Both the position numbers and the translations under genes were made by a program. From Trebouxia sp. TZW2008 (taxonomy: Eukaryota; Chlorophyta; Trebouxiophyceae; Trebouxiales; Trebouxiaceae), in contig BDIU01000317.1 of assembly GCA_002118135.1 (NCBI GenBank), positions 1 through 64,000 of the forward strand: DNA of 64,000 bases. Direction: 5' to 3'. Shown here in pieces: positions 8,338-19,700 of this stretch; positions within the stretch are counted from its first letter, which is position 1; each line of letters begins with the position of its first letter. The notes below the pieces were generated by a model. That model did no database searches. It was not told the origin of the DNA and was given only the letters and a program-made list of their open reading frames with translations.

Positions 8338-11020
8338 ATGGACCATGTCAAAGGCTCGCAACCGACCGGCGATGCCGCTACTGACAGGTACTGTCACCCT
8401 GTTTTGACCCTTGACCTGCTCCTCCGTTGCTTGTGTGCTCACAGCAGATACCACTGGATCGCTGTCAGCTTTGCACTGTGGGCTTGCCTGTTGCACTGGG
8501 TTTAGCAACAGCGCTTATAGGGCTTGTATCAGAGATGTCTTGCACTGCAGTGGTTGGGTCATCGGGACTGCCAAGGAAGGTGACCCTGGCGCACAGCAAG
8601 CAGACCCGACCTCAGACAATGCAGGGGGGCCTAATGCTTCACTTGTGCCTTCAGGCAAGTCCGCATCTGCTGCTGTATGAGAACTCAAAGATTTGGGCAT
8701 GAGAGCATCTGCAACACCTCTCACACTTGGACTGATGCGTACGCTGCACTATCCTGCACAGAGTACAATCATGACAGTTGCTGCTGAGGCTGCTGCGTGT
8801 GCTGATGTATGTGCACATCACGCATTGCACAACATACGAGCATGTCCAGGTTGTCAGCAAACATGCAACATCTGCCTGCAAGCTTGGCTATGTATTACAT
8901 GACCGCTGATAGCTGCTCTCAAAGCCGCATTCACAGGCTGCCTTTATAAACAGAGGCTCCCTTTATGAAGCCTAAGCCTATGAAGCCTTTTTTCTTTTCT
9001 TTTCTTTCCTGCATGACCTGTCAGCAGCCTTTACAATGTGATAGTTTGTCAGTGAGTGATGCCATTATGCCTGACTGGGTCCTGAGTTCTATTTCTTTGT
9101 TGTAGCAACTGGCTAGACAATGGGCTTTGCAATTAGCTTGCCTCTGTCTTTACATTTGCAAACCCCGATTCGTATTGCAGATGCTGCAGCTGTCAAGACT
9201 TCTGCACCTGATGGAGCACCACTGTTGCTGATCAACAATCTGGGGACTTTGACAGAAGGCAAACAGAATCAGGAGACAGCTGTCAGTCTCAATACAGCAG
9301 GTAGGGCGTGTATTGCATACATGCATGCATACATACATAAGAATGCTCCATGCTCAATATAAATGGTGTAGGATATCACAGGACCGAATAATCAGAGACA
9401 CAGCCGATTGCTCCAGTACGTACCTAGCTGGGCCTACTGGGCCTGTCTAGCACTCATTCAGAATGAATCAATACATACATAAGAATGCATGCTAGCAGAC
9501 TCAAAGGCCTTGCTACGTATGTATGGTCACCAAGCACTGTCTTTGAGCAACCTAGTCTGTACACATGCTGAACCACTACAGATGCACTGACCATGAGTGT
9601 TGCGGTATCTGCTGCAGCATCAGCAATTGCATTTGGTAGGCCTACCCATATGCCCACGCAAGCAAGCCCAAAACCAGCGAGACTGTGAAACCTTCTGTTG
9701 CATCAATTCAATTGAGACAAATCTGGTATTCAGTAGGCCCAGGCATATGACCACACGTGCAAGCCCAAAACAAGCAAGACGTCAGACCTTCTGTTGCATT
9801 GAGTTGAGAAGATCTGTCATCCTGTTTTGGGCTCTGCCAATTCAGCTATGGTATGTATTGCAGGGCAGAATGAGTCAGCAGGGGTGGACGTGACAGCTCA
9901 ATTAGCAGCACCAGACACTCCAAGGTACAGTCTTCCTCTGCTTGTAACGACACTGGATGTAAAGACATTTGGACAATGCAACTTGGAACTGAACACTGCG
10001 TTCTGCTTGCAATGGCATCTGTCAGTAAGGCCAATTTGATACAAGGTCAATTTCATTGGTAACAAAAGCAGTCAAGACAAAGAGAAGTCACTGTACAGGC
10101 TTTCAGCTCTGTTTGACCTGACAAAGCATGGTGGGCTGTGCAATACTAATGCTCAATGGTCTTCTTCTGCAGTATTGGCGTGCACTAATGCTCAATGGTC
10201 ATTCTTCTGCAGTATTGGCCAGCACTAATGCTCAATGGTCTTCTTGTGCAGTATTGGCGAGCAAGGTGCCCTTGCTGCGGCAGACCAGTCAGAGGTGCCA
10301 GTGATACCTGTTGACTCAAACGAGTCAGTGGTGCCATTGATTGCTACTGAGGCAGAGCAAGCACAGACTGAAGCAGTCCTTGTTGACGGCGCACAGGCAG
10401 AGGCTATAGCAGTCATTACATCTGAGACACAACAACCAGAGGTAGCAGCAGTCAGCAGTGATGGAGCAGAAACAGAGGCAGTAGCAATTCCCACTGAGGC
10501 AGAGGCATTAGCAATCCCCACTGAGGCAGAGGTGGCAGCGGTGATTGCTGTGGCAGAGCAAGCACAGGAGGCAACAGTCACTACTGAGACAGAACAACCA
10601 GAGGTTGCAGTTGTCTCTGTTGAAGCAGAGGTAGCAGCAGCTCCTGTTGAGGTAGACGTGGCAGCAGTCCCCAGTGAGGGAACAGATGCAGAGGTGGTAG
10701 CAACTTCAACTGAGGCAGAGGCAGTAGCAATCCCCGCTGAGACAGAGGCAGTAGCAGTTCCCATCGAGGCAGAGGCAGTCGCAATTCCCACGCAGGCAGA
10801 TGCAGCAGCAATCCCCGCTGAGGCAGATGCAGTAGCAATCCTCACTGAGGCAGAGACAGTAGCAGTTCCCGCTGAGGCAGAGGCAGTAACAATCCCAGAG
10901 GTGGCAGTCACTGATGAGGTAGCACAACCAGAGGTGGCAGCTGTGGTTGCTGATGCAGAGGTGGCAGCAGTGGCCACTGAGGGAGCAGAAGCAGAAGCGG
11001 CACCAACTGAGGCAGAGTGA
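8338..11020 (+). CDS. Acidic Ala/Val/Glu-rich repeat protein, unknown function
   Basis: The last exon is the solid part. It starts at 10252 after the third of three tandem acceptors and runs to a TGA at 11018-11020. It encodes about 255 residues made of loose repeats around EAEAVAIPTEAE, with almost no aromatic or basic residues. The repeat DNA has a basic period near 14 codons. Upstream pieces with the same composition (AKEGDPGAQQADPTSDNAG near 8570, ADAAAVKTSAPDGAP near 9178, GQNESAGVDVTAQLAAPD near 9865) are probably earlier exons. The start at 8338 (MDHVKGSQPTGDAATD, donor at 8388) is a guess that fits the composition and the CpG-rich DNA upstream. The protein should be disordered and strongly negative. 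No function can be assigned from sequence. Confidence 0.55.
8935..9009 (+). repeat. Short dispersed repeat B, copy 1
   Basis: GGCTGCCTTTATAAACAGAG, then GCTCCCTTTATGAAGCCTAA and a T/C-rich end (TTTTTTCTTTTC). Related copies lie at 11251-11320 and 55132-55203 on the same strand. Family unknown. Confidence 0.7.
9418..9478 (+). repeat. Short dispersed repeat A, copy 2
   Basis: GTACCTAGCTGGGCCTACTG then GGCCTGTCTAGCACTCATTC and GAATGAATC. It lies in an intron or spacer of the acidic repeat gene. Confidence 0.75.
9630..9815 (+). repeat. Two tandem copies of a ~98 bp unit
   Basis: The unit containing TAGGCCTACCCATATGCCCA and ending in CTTCTGTTGCATCAATTCAA is repeated once, with the second copy beginning near 9735. 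It lies in an apparent intron of the 8338-11020 gene. Confidence 0.8.
9925..10096 (+). mobile_element. MITE family copy 2
   Basis: About 172 bp from GTACAGTCTTCCTCTGCTTG to GAGAAGTCACTGTAC, the inverted partner. The interior has GTAACGACACTGGATGTAAA and AATTTCATTGGTAACAAAAG, shared with the other copies. It contains no coding sequence. Confidence 0.88.
10144..10258 (+). repeat. Triplicated branch-point and 3' splice-site unit
   Basis: A unit of about 39-40 bp, ACTAATGCTCAATGGTCTTC then TTCTGCAGTATTGG, is repeated three times. ACTAATG starts at 10145, 10184 and 10224. Each copy contains a possible branch point and a pyrimidine-rich stretch ending in TGCAG. The third acceptor opens the long acidic exon. 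Confidence 0.93.
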
Positions 11021-11911
11021 CTATATGAATTGTGCGCTGACTGAAAGCAGCACCAACATCCCCTGAGGCGGAGGGACTGTGTGAATTGTGCGCTCACTTG
11101 ATCAGGATTTGCTGTGGTTTGATTGGGTTGTACATACATTGTCAAGACCAGAGCAGCGAGAGCTCCCTTGTCCCCATCAATAGCTTGCCTTGTGTGTGCT
11201 CTTGCTGGTTTGTGAATAGCAGCAAGCTGAAGGTAGTTTCGAAGACAGTTCAATCCTGGGCTGCCTCTATATTCAGAGGCTCCCGTTATGATGCCTGACG
11301 GCAGAGACTTTTCTTTTCAAAACAGTATTTGTCCACGCAAATACGTATGTACAGTGTCAAGTATCAGGATGGGCTTGACAACGACTGTATCAGGTGTACT
11401 GCAGTAGTGGATTCAGCTTCACATACTGCCTGCTGTTCTCGAATTGTAAAAGCTGAAGTGCAAATTCACAGGCTGTAAGGAGTCTGCACACACCCATGTT
11501 TACACAACCATGACACGACGCCGAAAATTTGCTATCACTTGCTTCGTGATAGCAAGTTGTCAGTCGTCAGATAGGCAAACATTCCAACATGAGATCTTCA
11601 GTCACAGGCATCATTGACAGGCGGCAGCAGGGTAAGGAGATGTAGATCCTTACATACAGAATGACAAGTCTAGGAGATGAGTGTGCTCTGTTAGGTGCAT
11701 GGCGTGCAGAGCTATTTTCAGCTTGTGGGACTAGGCACTGACTTGCTTTGTACAGGAAATCTGAGGCAAACCACATTGAATGGAAATGCATTTGGATAAT
11801 GTCTTTTTGCACAGTGCAGCACAAACATTGTTTATGTCTTTGCATACTGCATGGGCAACCAGAGTCCAATAAAGCCGCAAGACAATTAACTGCATAAGCA
11901 GAAGCCTAGAC
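11021..11911. other. Intergenic spacer between two gene 3' ends
   Basis: No gene recognised. It holds copy 2 of dispersed repeat B (11251-11320) and, at about 11529-11555, a small inverted repeat (TTGCTATCAC, 7-base loop, GTGATAGCAA). The genes on either side converge here, so most of it is probably 3' untranslated sequence. Confidence 0.6.
11251..11320 (+). repeat. Short dispersed repeat B, copy 2
   Basis: CAATCCTGGGCTGCCTCTAT then CAGAGGCTCCCGTTATGATG and GACTTTTCTTTTC. It closely matches the copy at 55132-55203. Confidence 0.75.
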
Positions 11912-14900
11912 TCAGATAATGAAGCCCTCTTCAGCTGAAAGCATTGGTAAACCTGACTCATCAAGTGAGAGTGCAAATGAAGGCCTGCCATTGCTCTGGA
12001 GCGCCACAGGATTTCTGTTGCTATGCCTGATATGACGATGAGAATGCAGCATATCCTGAATGCTGACATGAAGTTCAGCAGCTATTTGTTGCTGCTCCTG
12101 AGCACTGTTACCACCCGCAATACTGCTGCTCCTGTGTCTATCTGCGTGCTGAGGATGTGTCAGTATCTGTGAGTGAGCATAGGTTGAGGGCAACACGACA
12201 GCACCTGCTGTTGGCTGTCTAGCTGCAAATGATGCATCAACGTGCGCTGTTACCAGAGCTGGAACGAAAGCAACACGCCGAAGGTCAGCATCATCAGCAG
12301 TTGCTGAGGCACGCTCTGCAGCGGTAACAACAGCAGTCACACCAGAAGCTGTGGTTGAGACAGCACCAGCCGTGAAACCTCCAGCGGACGCCTGCACAGC
12401 TGCAGCATGCTCTGCAGCAGTCTCAGCCTGTTGCCAATGAATAGCAGGTTCATTCAGGGCTGCATTGTGAACCATGGCTGGAGTGCCTGAGCCTGGCAGC
12501 CACGGCTGCAGTGTTTAGGCCTGGCATTTGCTCTGTTGCAGTCTGTTGCACTGCTACAGTCCCTCTAACTGCTGCAGTGTCTTGCGCTGCTGCAGTCTGT
12601 CGTCCTGATGCAGTCTGTTGCCTACGAGCTGCACCATTAGGACCTGGAGTCTGCATCGGTGCAGCCTGTTGCCTGCTGGCCATGGCTGCAGTGCTTGAGC
12701 CTGGCATCTGCTCTGCTGCAGTCTGTTGCACTGCTGCAGTCCCTCCCACTGCTGCAGTCTGTTGCACTGCTGCAGTCTGTTGCCCTGATGCGGTCTGTTG
12801 CCTGCGAGCTGCAGCATCGGGACCTGCAATCTGCATGGGTGCAGTCTGTTGCCTGCGGGCCATGGCTGCAGTGCAAGTCATGGCTGCAATGTTTGGCGCT
12901 TGCAGCCGCACTGATGCAGTCTGTTGCGCTGTTGCAGGCCGCTGCACTGCTGCAGTCTGTTGCCCTGATGCAGTCTGTTGCCTGCGGGCTGCAGCATTTG
13001 AGCCTGGCAAGTGCGTTGCTGCAGTCTGTTGCACAGCTGCAGTCTGTTGCACTGCTGCAGTCTGTTGCACTGCTGCAGTCTGTTGCCTGCGGCCTGCAAA
13101 GGTGGGTCTGCCAATCAGGTGCCTGATAATGAAACTCATGTCAGCAAAGCTATGGCTTGTCTGCTGCACTGCTGCTGTCTGTTGCCTGCTGACTGCAAAG
13201 TCACTTGAGCGTCCAACAGCTGAAGTCACGTCAGGAGCGGACTGACTGGCATTGGGAGATGAGAGTCCGTGACTACTGAGCCTTGGGATGTAGTCATTAG
13301 CTGGCTGCCCTACACCACATGTACTCGCTACTCAGCAACTACAAAACCCTGGGATGTAGTCAGCAGCTGACTGCCCTGCACTGGATTCAAGCACAAATCA
13401 GCAACAACAGCTGTGAGTGCACTGCGCTCTACATCACTCACGGACTGCAGGGCAAACATCCATGGAGGAACCTGAGCTAATCAGCTGACAAGCACCTCAA
13501 GGCAGACCCTCATGCAGCAACTACACAGTGTTATGCAGCTGCGCTGATTGCCTCAATACCATGAAACACATGCCTGCGAGCATTTTGTATTGTGTTCTGC
13601 ATGTCAGAGAATGCGACGCTTTCTTTGCATGCGAGCATTCGCCCTTGAAGTACTGTTGGCAATCGCGTGCCTTACCTGGCAAGCTTTGCAATCTGCCGTC
13701 AACCCAAGACCTGATAGATGCGTCTGAAGCTGGAATGGGAACAGGCCTGCAATCAGGCCACATCACAGACAAGTGGACACCTCGCAGTTGTGACAGTGTG
13801 TGATGGCGTGCAACAGTGAGTTGGCATATGGCTGTCACGCTCATCAGCAGTTGCGCGCAGGCTTTTGTGCAACAGCTGAGGGCAAACCCAGAGCATGGCC
13901 TGTCAGTGCAATGCTGGAAAAACGGCAAGTCATGCTGTGATGCAGTGTAAGCTCAGCCATTGCTACCCCAACGCCTTCTCAGGTGAAGGCATGCCACGGT
14001 AATGCCAAACAAAAGTCATCACTGCAACAGGATGTCACAAGAGGGTTGCAATCACAGCCAAAGTACTCACACAGCGCTCGCATGACGCCCGACAAAACCC
14101 TGCTACAGATGTGAATTGGCAATGGCCTGGCAAGCACACCATGCAGCATGCACATCAGTGAATCAACATACGAAGACTGTGTTACCCTGTACAGTGAATC
14201 CCCTGAGTAAGGACACTCAATGTAAGGACTTTTTGGTTTAAGGACAATGCAATTGGGAATTAATCTCTGCATTCTGACTGCGTTGAGAGTCAGGAAAATT
14301 TATTGTAAGGACAACTTTCTTGGTAAGCAAAGCAGTTCTTACAACAAGAAGTCAATGTACATCCCACACAAAACGCAATTTTCTGAGAGCATGGATCACT
14401 GCAATGGTGGGTAAATGATCACTGTGCCAATGTGGAATGCACAGGTGCCAATGTGGAATGCAAGTATATCACAGCATCAGTCACTGACATGAGAGTGTGA
14501 AGATTCACTGATGCACGTGTTACATATGATGACTGACCAAGGCACGTCTTACATATGATGATTCACTAGGGCACGTCTTACACATGATGCTTCACTAATG
14601 CGCGTCTTACTGATGGTGTTGCCTCAGCTCCTGCTCAGTTCCAAAGACTGCGCCACATCCAAGACAGCAATGGTGGTCATCCAGAGCGTGCTCCCCCCAG
14701 TCTTCCAGGTCAAAGAAGTCTTGATGGCAAACAGGGCAGTTTATGTGCTGAGCAACCATGTGGTAAATGAGCCCATCAAGAGAGTATGTGGGCAGTCTTA
14801 CAGGAAATGCTGTTCGCTGTGCCTGCATAGCACACATAAAAGTGCGCGTTTGCCAAAAAGCAAAGTTTGTTTGAGTCCCTTGGACATGATTTGTAGGACC

Positions 14901-15933
14901 CCTTAGTCTGACATTAAGGGCGCAACGGTGCGACTTTGCCTGACAGCAACAGATTGACTCACAGTAGACTTACACCACGTCTCCTCCACTCCTCTGACTT
15001 ACATCATTGTGCACACAGACCCACATTGTGCCACAAGAGAGAGTATTGGCAAGAATCAAACACCACCAAACTTGATGTGCATATGCTCAATGGCTACTTG
15101 CATCATTTGCCATGTGATGGAGCCGGGACATGCAGCGACTGATTGCTGTAATCAGCCTGCACTTACGCCTGCAAAAGGACAAAAACGGGAAGAGGATGTC
15201 GTTGAGTATGTTTACCTCCAGGCAGACCATGCACAAATGCCGCTGATGTTCTGCCTCCATGTGGAATGCCAGCTCAGCATTGGTGGCAAATGCCTTGTGT
15301 GTTTGAGGAGCACACAGGCTGCAAGCTTTAGCTGTCAAATGTCGGAAATACTGATGCAAAGGTTGAGTGGTTCCAGGGTAGCAATCGTCAGTGATGTAGA
15401 CACGAGAGCACCAGTCCGCATTGCGGCAGAAATGCCTAGTTGTTGCACACAGCTGAGCCCAGGTCGGCAGGACTGTGTCAATGTAGGGCGTGATGACAAG
15501 CTACAGTGGCAGAAATGTTGCTGACTCATCAGGCCGCCTGATAACAGCAAAGGTGGCGCAGTTGAACCAGGTTGCAATGCTAACACACAGCTCTTGCTCA
15601 CCTGTTTCAGTTCAAGCTTGCACAGAGGGCATTGGAAGTTTCTGTAAAGCAAGAACATGCTGACGATGCACTCTGCACAAATTTCTTTATGGTCACACTT
15701 GCCATATGCAACCACCTGCACAGACAAACTCCTTCAGATAGAAACTTCTGAGAGGCAATCGCAGCTGACCCACGCGTCACCTTGATAGGATCGCAGCAAA
15801 GGAGACACACAGGCTCAGTGGAGCCAATTTCTGACTGTTCAGAACTGACGTCTGCAAGACTGTGCTGCTTGTGGCGGACTGGGGCGTTATCTGCGGGCGA
15901 AGGCCTGCTGCGCGTTGTTGACAGCTGACCCAT
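11912..15933 (-). CDS. ZNF598/Hel2-like RING and C2H2 zinc-finger E3 ubiquitin ligase
   Basis: Family members recognise collided ribosomes and ubiquitinate 40S proteins. Exon 1 (15781-15933) starts MGQLSTTRSRPSPADNAP and contains EPVCLLCCDPIK, the first RING cysteines. Exon 2 (15602-15715) completes the RING: YGKCDHKEICAECIVSMF then CPLCKLEL. An exon ending at 15215 has VYITDDCYPGTTQPLHQYF, then CSLC, then AELAFHMEAEHQRHLCMVCL. The exon at 14611-14822 adds two more fingers: LIYHMVAQHINCPVCHQDFF and ALDDHHCCLGCGAVFG. This RING-then-C2H2 order is that of ZNF598. A probable small exon near 13675-13755 (SDASIRSWVDGRLQSLPG) and the Gln/Ala-rich region 11912-13229, ending in GLPMLSAEEGFII, are placed in the same gene because they share its strand with no other candidate. 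That linkage is inferred. Confidence 0.72.
12480..13110 (-). repeat. 15-bp minisatellite coding for a QQTAAVQ-type tract
   Basis: Irregular repeats of a 15-bp unit, GCTGCAGTCTGTTGC on the plus strand, with variants. On the minus strand it encodes QQTAAVQQTAAVQ. Because the unit is a multiple of three and lacks stops, long stretches are open in all six frames. It lies in the probable C-terminal part of the ZNF598-like gene. Confidence 0.9.
14189..14360 (+). mobile_element. MITE family copy 3
   Basis: About 172 bp from GTACAGTGAATCCCCTGAGT to AAGAAGTCAATGTAC, imperfect inverted ends. The interior contains TAAGGACACTCAATGTAAGG and TTGGTAAGCAAAGCAGTTCT. It sits in an intron of the ZNF598-like gene. 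Confidence 0.9.
14505..14612 (-). repeat. Tandemly repeated 5' splice-site unit
   Basis: About four copies of a 32-34 bp unit (plus strand: GGCACGTCTTACATATGATG with ATTCACTAG). On the coding strand each copy presents GTAAGACG or GTAACACG. The rightmost copy is the real donor of the zinc-finger exon (after 14611). The others give unused or alternative donors within the intron. Confidence 0.85.
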
Positions 15934-16727
15934 ACCGCTGTCTTTCGCAGACGACCGAGCGGTTGCTGTATTTTGGGCGTCGTGAGCGAACCGACACGAA
16001 GACCAAGCGTCTGCTAGAGTTTGTTGCTGCTATCTCTGCTGCTGAAGTCCTGCTCCGTGCCTCAGCGCGCTGCCATGCTGCGCTTGAACATTGGTTCCAG
16101 GATCAAGCAGGCGCTTAGCCCGACGTTGCGCTGGGCAGCAGGAGGTGAGGACATTTTCCGGATGGTGCTTAAGCAGGGCATCGTTCTTCCTCTTCTAAGT
16201 CCCATTAGCTTTTTGCAGTCCAACTGACTCTCAAATCCTGGGCAAGCGAATGTCCGGTTGAATTCTACTCTCTGATCACTACAGTCAAAGCTCACATGTT
16301 GCTACAAACAAAGTGGCAGCCTTACTGGTCCATAGCTTTAACAAGAGCTTCAGCATGCTCATCATGCCATGCAAGATGTTTCTGCTTAATGCAGAATTTA
16401 CAAAATGCAGGTCACGAGTAGCAGAGTATTTTGACTTGATGCATTTTTCGCATGAGCTAGGCTGTCGAAGAGCCTTCTAACCGCGATAGCTTCGGCCAGA
16501 CTTACATCAACAGGGAAACATCTGCACTTGGTCCATGACATTGCTTGTTATCTGTTGCGACTGCATTATGTTCCAGGAATAAGGCGGCTTGTTGCGCGTG
16601 AATAAGCGCAAGGATGGGAACAGCGAGACTCAAGAGAGCTCACGCATAGCACAAGGGTTGCAAGGGAGAGAATGAGCATTCTTGAACTGCAGAACAGCAG
16701 CTAAACTCTCAACAGCCCTTGCTTGCA
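15934..16727. other. Spacer with a CpG-rich promoter and a possible small plus-strand exon
   Basis: The left part (to about 16150) is CpG-rich and is the promoter of the ZNF598-like gene. An ATG at 16075 opens MLRLNIGSRIKQALSPTLRW, an amphipathic basic leader like a mitochondrial presequence, with a donor-like GTGAGG soon after. No further exon can be recognised before IFT122 ends. On the minus strand near 16336-16420, CKFCIKQKHLAWHDEHAEAL precedes a stop and could be an unassigned zinc-finger-like exon. Confidence 0.4.
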
Positions 16728-19700
16728 TTACATAGGCTGTGAGACATCCTGTTGCTGCCCACAGAAAGGGGCAGTGTTGTGTTCCAACAGGTGCATCTCA
16801 TACTCATCCTCCTCATAGAAGTGGCCGCATGGTGCTAGGCAGATTGGGGTTGAGGGGTCCATGACCTTGAAGTACTGACACCGGTTGCTGCTATGTCTGG
16901 CTGGCCGCACAATGACCTCCTGAGCACAAGCATTGTTATCAGACAAACACAGCTCAAGACACTGGCCAACAATGCTTGGCCTCTCAGCAGTGCTGCTGCC
17001 ATCATGCTGAAACATTCAGCAGCACTCACAGCCTGAGGCATTTGGGGTCAAAGGATTCAAGTCCTTGGAGTACTGACACCTGTGGCTGCTATGTCTGGCT
17101 GGCCGTACGATGACCTCCTGTATACATTGATTCCTCCTGCTAAGGACACTTGATATAAGGACATTCTTGATGTAAGGGCAAGGCGATCATTGCATGCTGA
17201 CTGCAGTGGTACCTCCGAGTTACGATAACAGCAAGTTATGTCGTTACCCAACAAAGTCATTGTACACTGTAGCGGCATTGACATCAGAAATTCACAGCTC
17301 AACACACTGGCTGACAATGCTTGGCCTGTGAACAGTCTTGCTTTCTCCATCCTGCTGGGTCCAATCTGTAACACAAATCTTGGAGCACCTCCACAGCAAG
17401 ATGTTGATGTGTCGCACCCGCATATAGATTGCATCAAAAAACCCACACTCAGCCTTCAGAGCAAGTAGCAGCTGTTGCACTTTTGTATGCTAGCTCCGAG
17501 CAGTAATGACCTCTGTTGCTCTGCTTTAGACACTTTGCTGTCAACCCTTTGGGACTGCACAGACTACAAGATTTGATGTCAGCAACATGGAGCATGCCAA
17601 CAGCAAGTACGTATTGTAAATAGAGCCTACCTGCTGTTTTAGGTGCTTGAGCATGCTCTCATCAGCCACAATGGGCTGTGTGATGTCAAGCATCTGGGCT
17701 TGGAAAGGGTCATTCAAGTCAATGTCCAGGGCATCACCAGAGTCCTCTAGCTGCAGCACATCAGCGCCATCCTCTGTTTGACTGCCCAGTTGGCCTTGCG
17801 TGGCAGAGGTCTCAGGATCCTGCTCCAGCAATGCTGCAGCCTGCAGCAAGAATGGCATGATGTCAGGCTCTAAACAGGCACCAGAAAGCAGACAGCAAAA
17901 ATGGCAGGAGTCTCAACACCCTGCTCCAGCAATGCCGCAGCCTGCAGCAACTCAAGCATGTGTTTTGCCCAGCAAAAAGTTGAAAAGCTGCAGTGCACTG
18001 CGTAAAATGGAAAAGGCAGAGGGTTGCGAATGATATATGCACGCAAGAGTGTGCTTGGGACATGATGCCACTTCTGTGAATCCCAGGAAATGAGTTGAGA
18101 CGTTTGGCCATGCATGTTCAATAAATGTTGCACTACAGAATAATGTTTGTTCTCAAATGGCAATGGTGCAGTCAAGGCAGCAAATGGGTCTGCTTTCCTG
18201 CATTGCATGTCCTTGTAGTGCTTGCTTGCAACAACAGGAGGTACAACGCTTCACCTGCTGGTCTGAGATATTGTGTGCCAGCTGGAACTGAAGCAGCGGC
18301 AGTGGCTCAAACGTGAGGAAGGACCGCACAAAGGGGTTGCCACACGTGTTGCACACATCCCCCTGTAATTCAGCACACATTCAATGCACTCTGTACAGGG
18401 ACAACAATAGATCGCAGAAGTCTTGCATGCACCAACAAACCTCTGAATATTTACTGAACCCTCTGCAAGCTTGCAGTGACTGCTCACAAACCACATACAA
18501 ACTAGCCCTATCACGAGCTCGCATATGCTTGCTGACTGCTGTGCAGATGCTGACCTGTGCATTGACAAGAGGGTTGCTGGATCCGCAGCGGTAGCAGGTG
18601 GGCAGCAGCTCCTCAGCGTCTGTGAAGGGCCTGCCTCTCAGCTGCATGCTTGCCAAGTCCACTGCATCCTGCAGCCCCACACACGTCACCCTGTGTCAAC
18701 CAGAAAGCTGCTGCAACAAGTTCTCAACATTGAAGTGCGAGAGCATGCGTCCAGAAAAACGCTGCTGCAGTAGAGCTTGGTCAGTGCCACACCATGATTA
18801 CACAGCAGTCAGCTCTGCAGCGTCTGGGTCAAAGGCTTATTGTCCATAGCATTTCATCAGTTGTTTGGGCTGTTTGATACTTCATCAGGTTGGGTGCTGA
18901 AATGCAGGCAAGGCTGAACCACAGTGCAACATGCTACAGGAGCCAAAGCCTGAGCTGACTGCTTGAAAGTGCTTGATGGTGTTTTGTTCAGCATAACTCC
19001 AATTCACAATCTGGCTGCATCAAAGTCAGCTTTCAGCTGGTCAGCTGGTCAGCTGAACTCAACAATAACAGCAGCAAACGACAATGCCAAGGCATTAGGC
19101 AGAGGATTCATTTATGCCAGCAGGGTTTGCTATGGATGACAGACCGCCTCAGCTCCATGGTCAATGTGTTTGAGATGCATGACAAGGCAGCAGACACACC
19201 TGCCATGCAGCAGGAAGGCGTAAGGACTGCAGCTGAGTATGCGCCCAGCGAGCCAGCTTGAAGGCCTGCAGCTGCTGTGCCTGCTGAGCGCACACATGCA
19301 GCACCACAGCTCTGCTGATGCCTGCCAGCCTTTTGATCCCTTCCTACACAATTGACACAAACTGGAATCATGTGTTCAGTCAATCATGTTAGACATAGCT
19401 CGAGAAACAGCATGCCTACAGAAAAGAGTGCAAAGCACACTGCAGCCTGACCGAACATTCACCTTTCTGTTGAGGATACGTTTCACCAAAAATAAGGAAA
19501 GCAAGCAAAACAAGCTGACCTGGTTATTGCACTGCATTGCGAAGCAAGCATTCTCAAAATGCCTTCAAGCACAAGCACGAGCTCTTGCAATGCAGACTTT
19601 ATGAAGCAGACTGGCGGCAAGTGCATCAGCAGGAAGCAGGGTCTCTAATATCGACAAAAGAACAGGCACAAGCTGTGGCAATGTCACGTTGCCAAGAGAA

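Noticed and set aside
10225..11253. Long minus-strand open frame (about 340 codons) opposite the acidic exon
   Set aside because: It is Ser/Ala/Thr repeats produced by reading the opposite strand of the same period-three repeat. The acidic frame has a matching acceptor and composition shared with nearby exons.
12511..13245. Plus-strand open frames rich in Cys or Leu/Gln over the minisatellite
   Set aside because: The 15-bp repeat lacks stops in every frame, so open length means nothing here. Only the minus frame fits a neighbouring gene.
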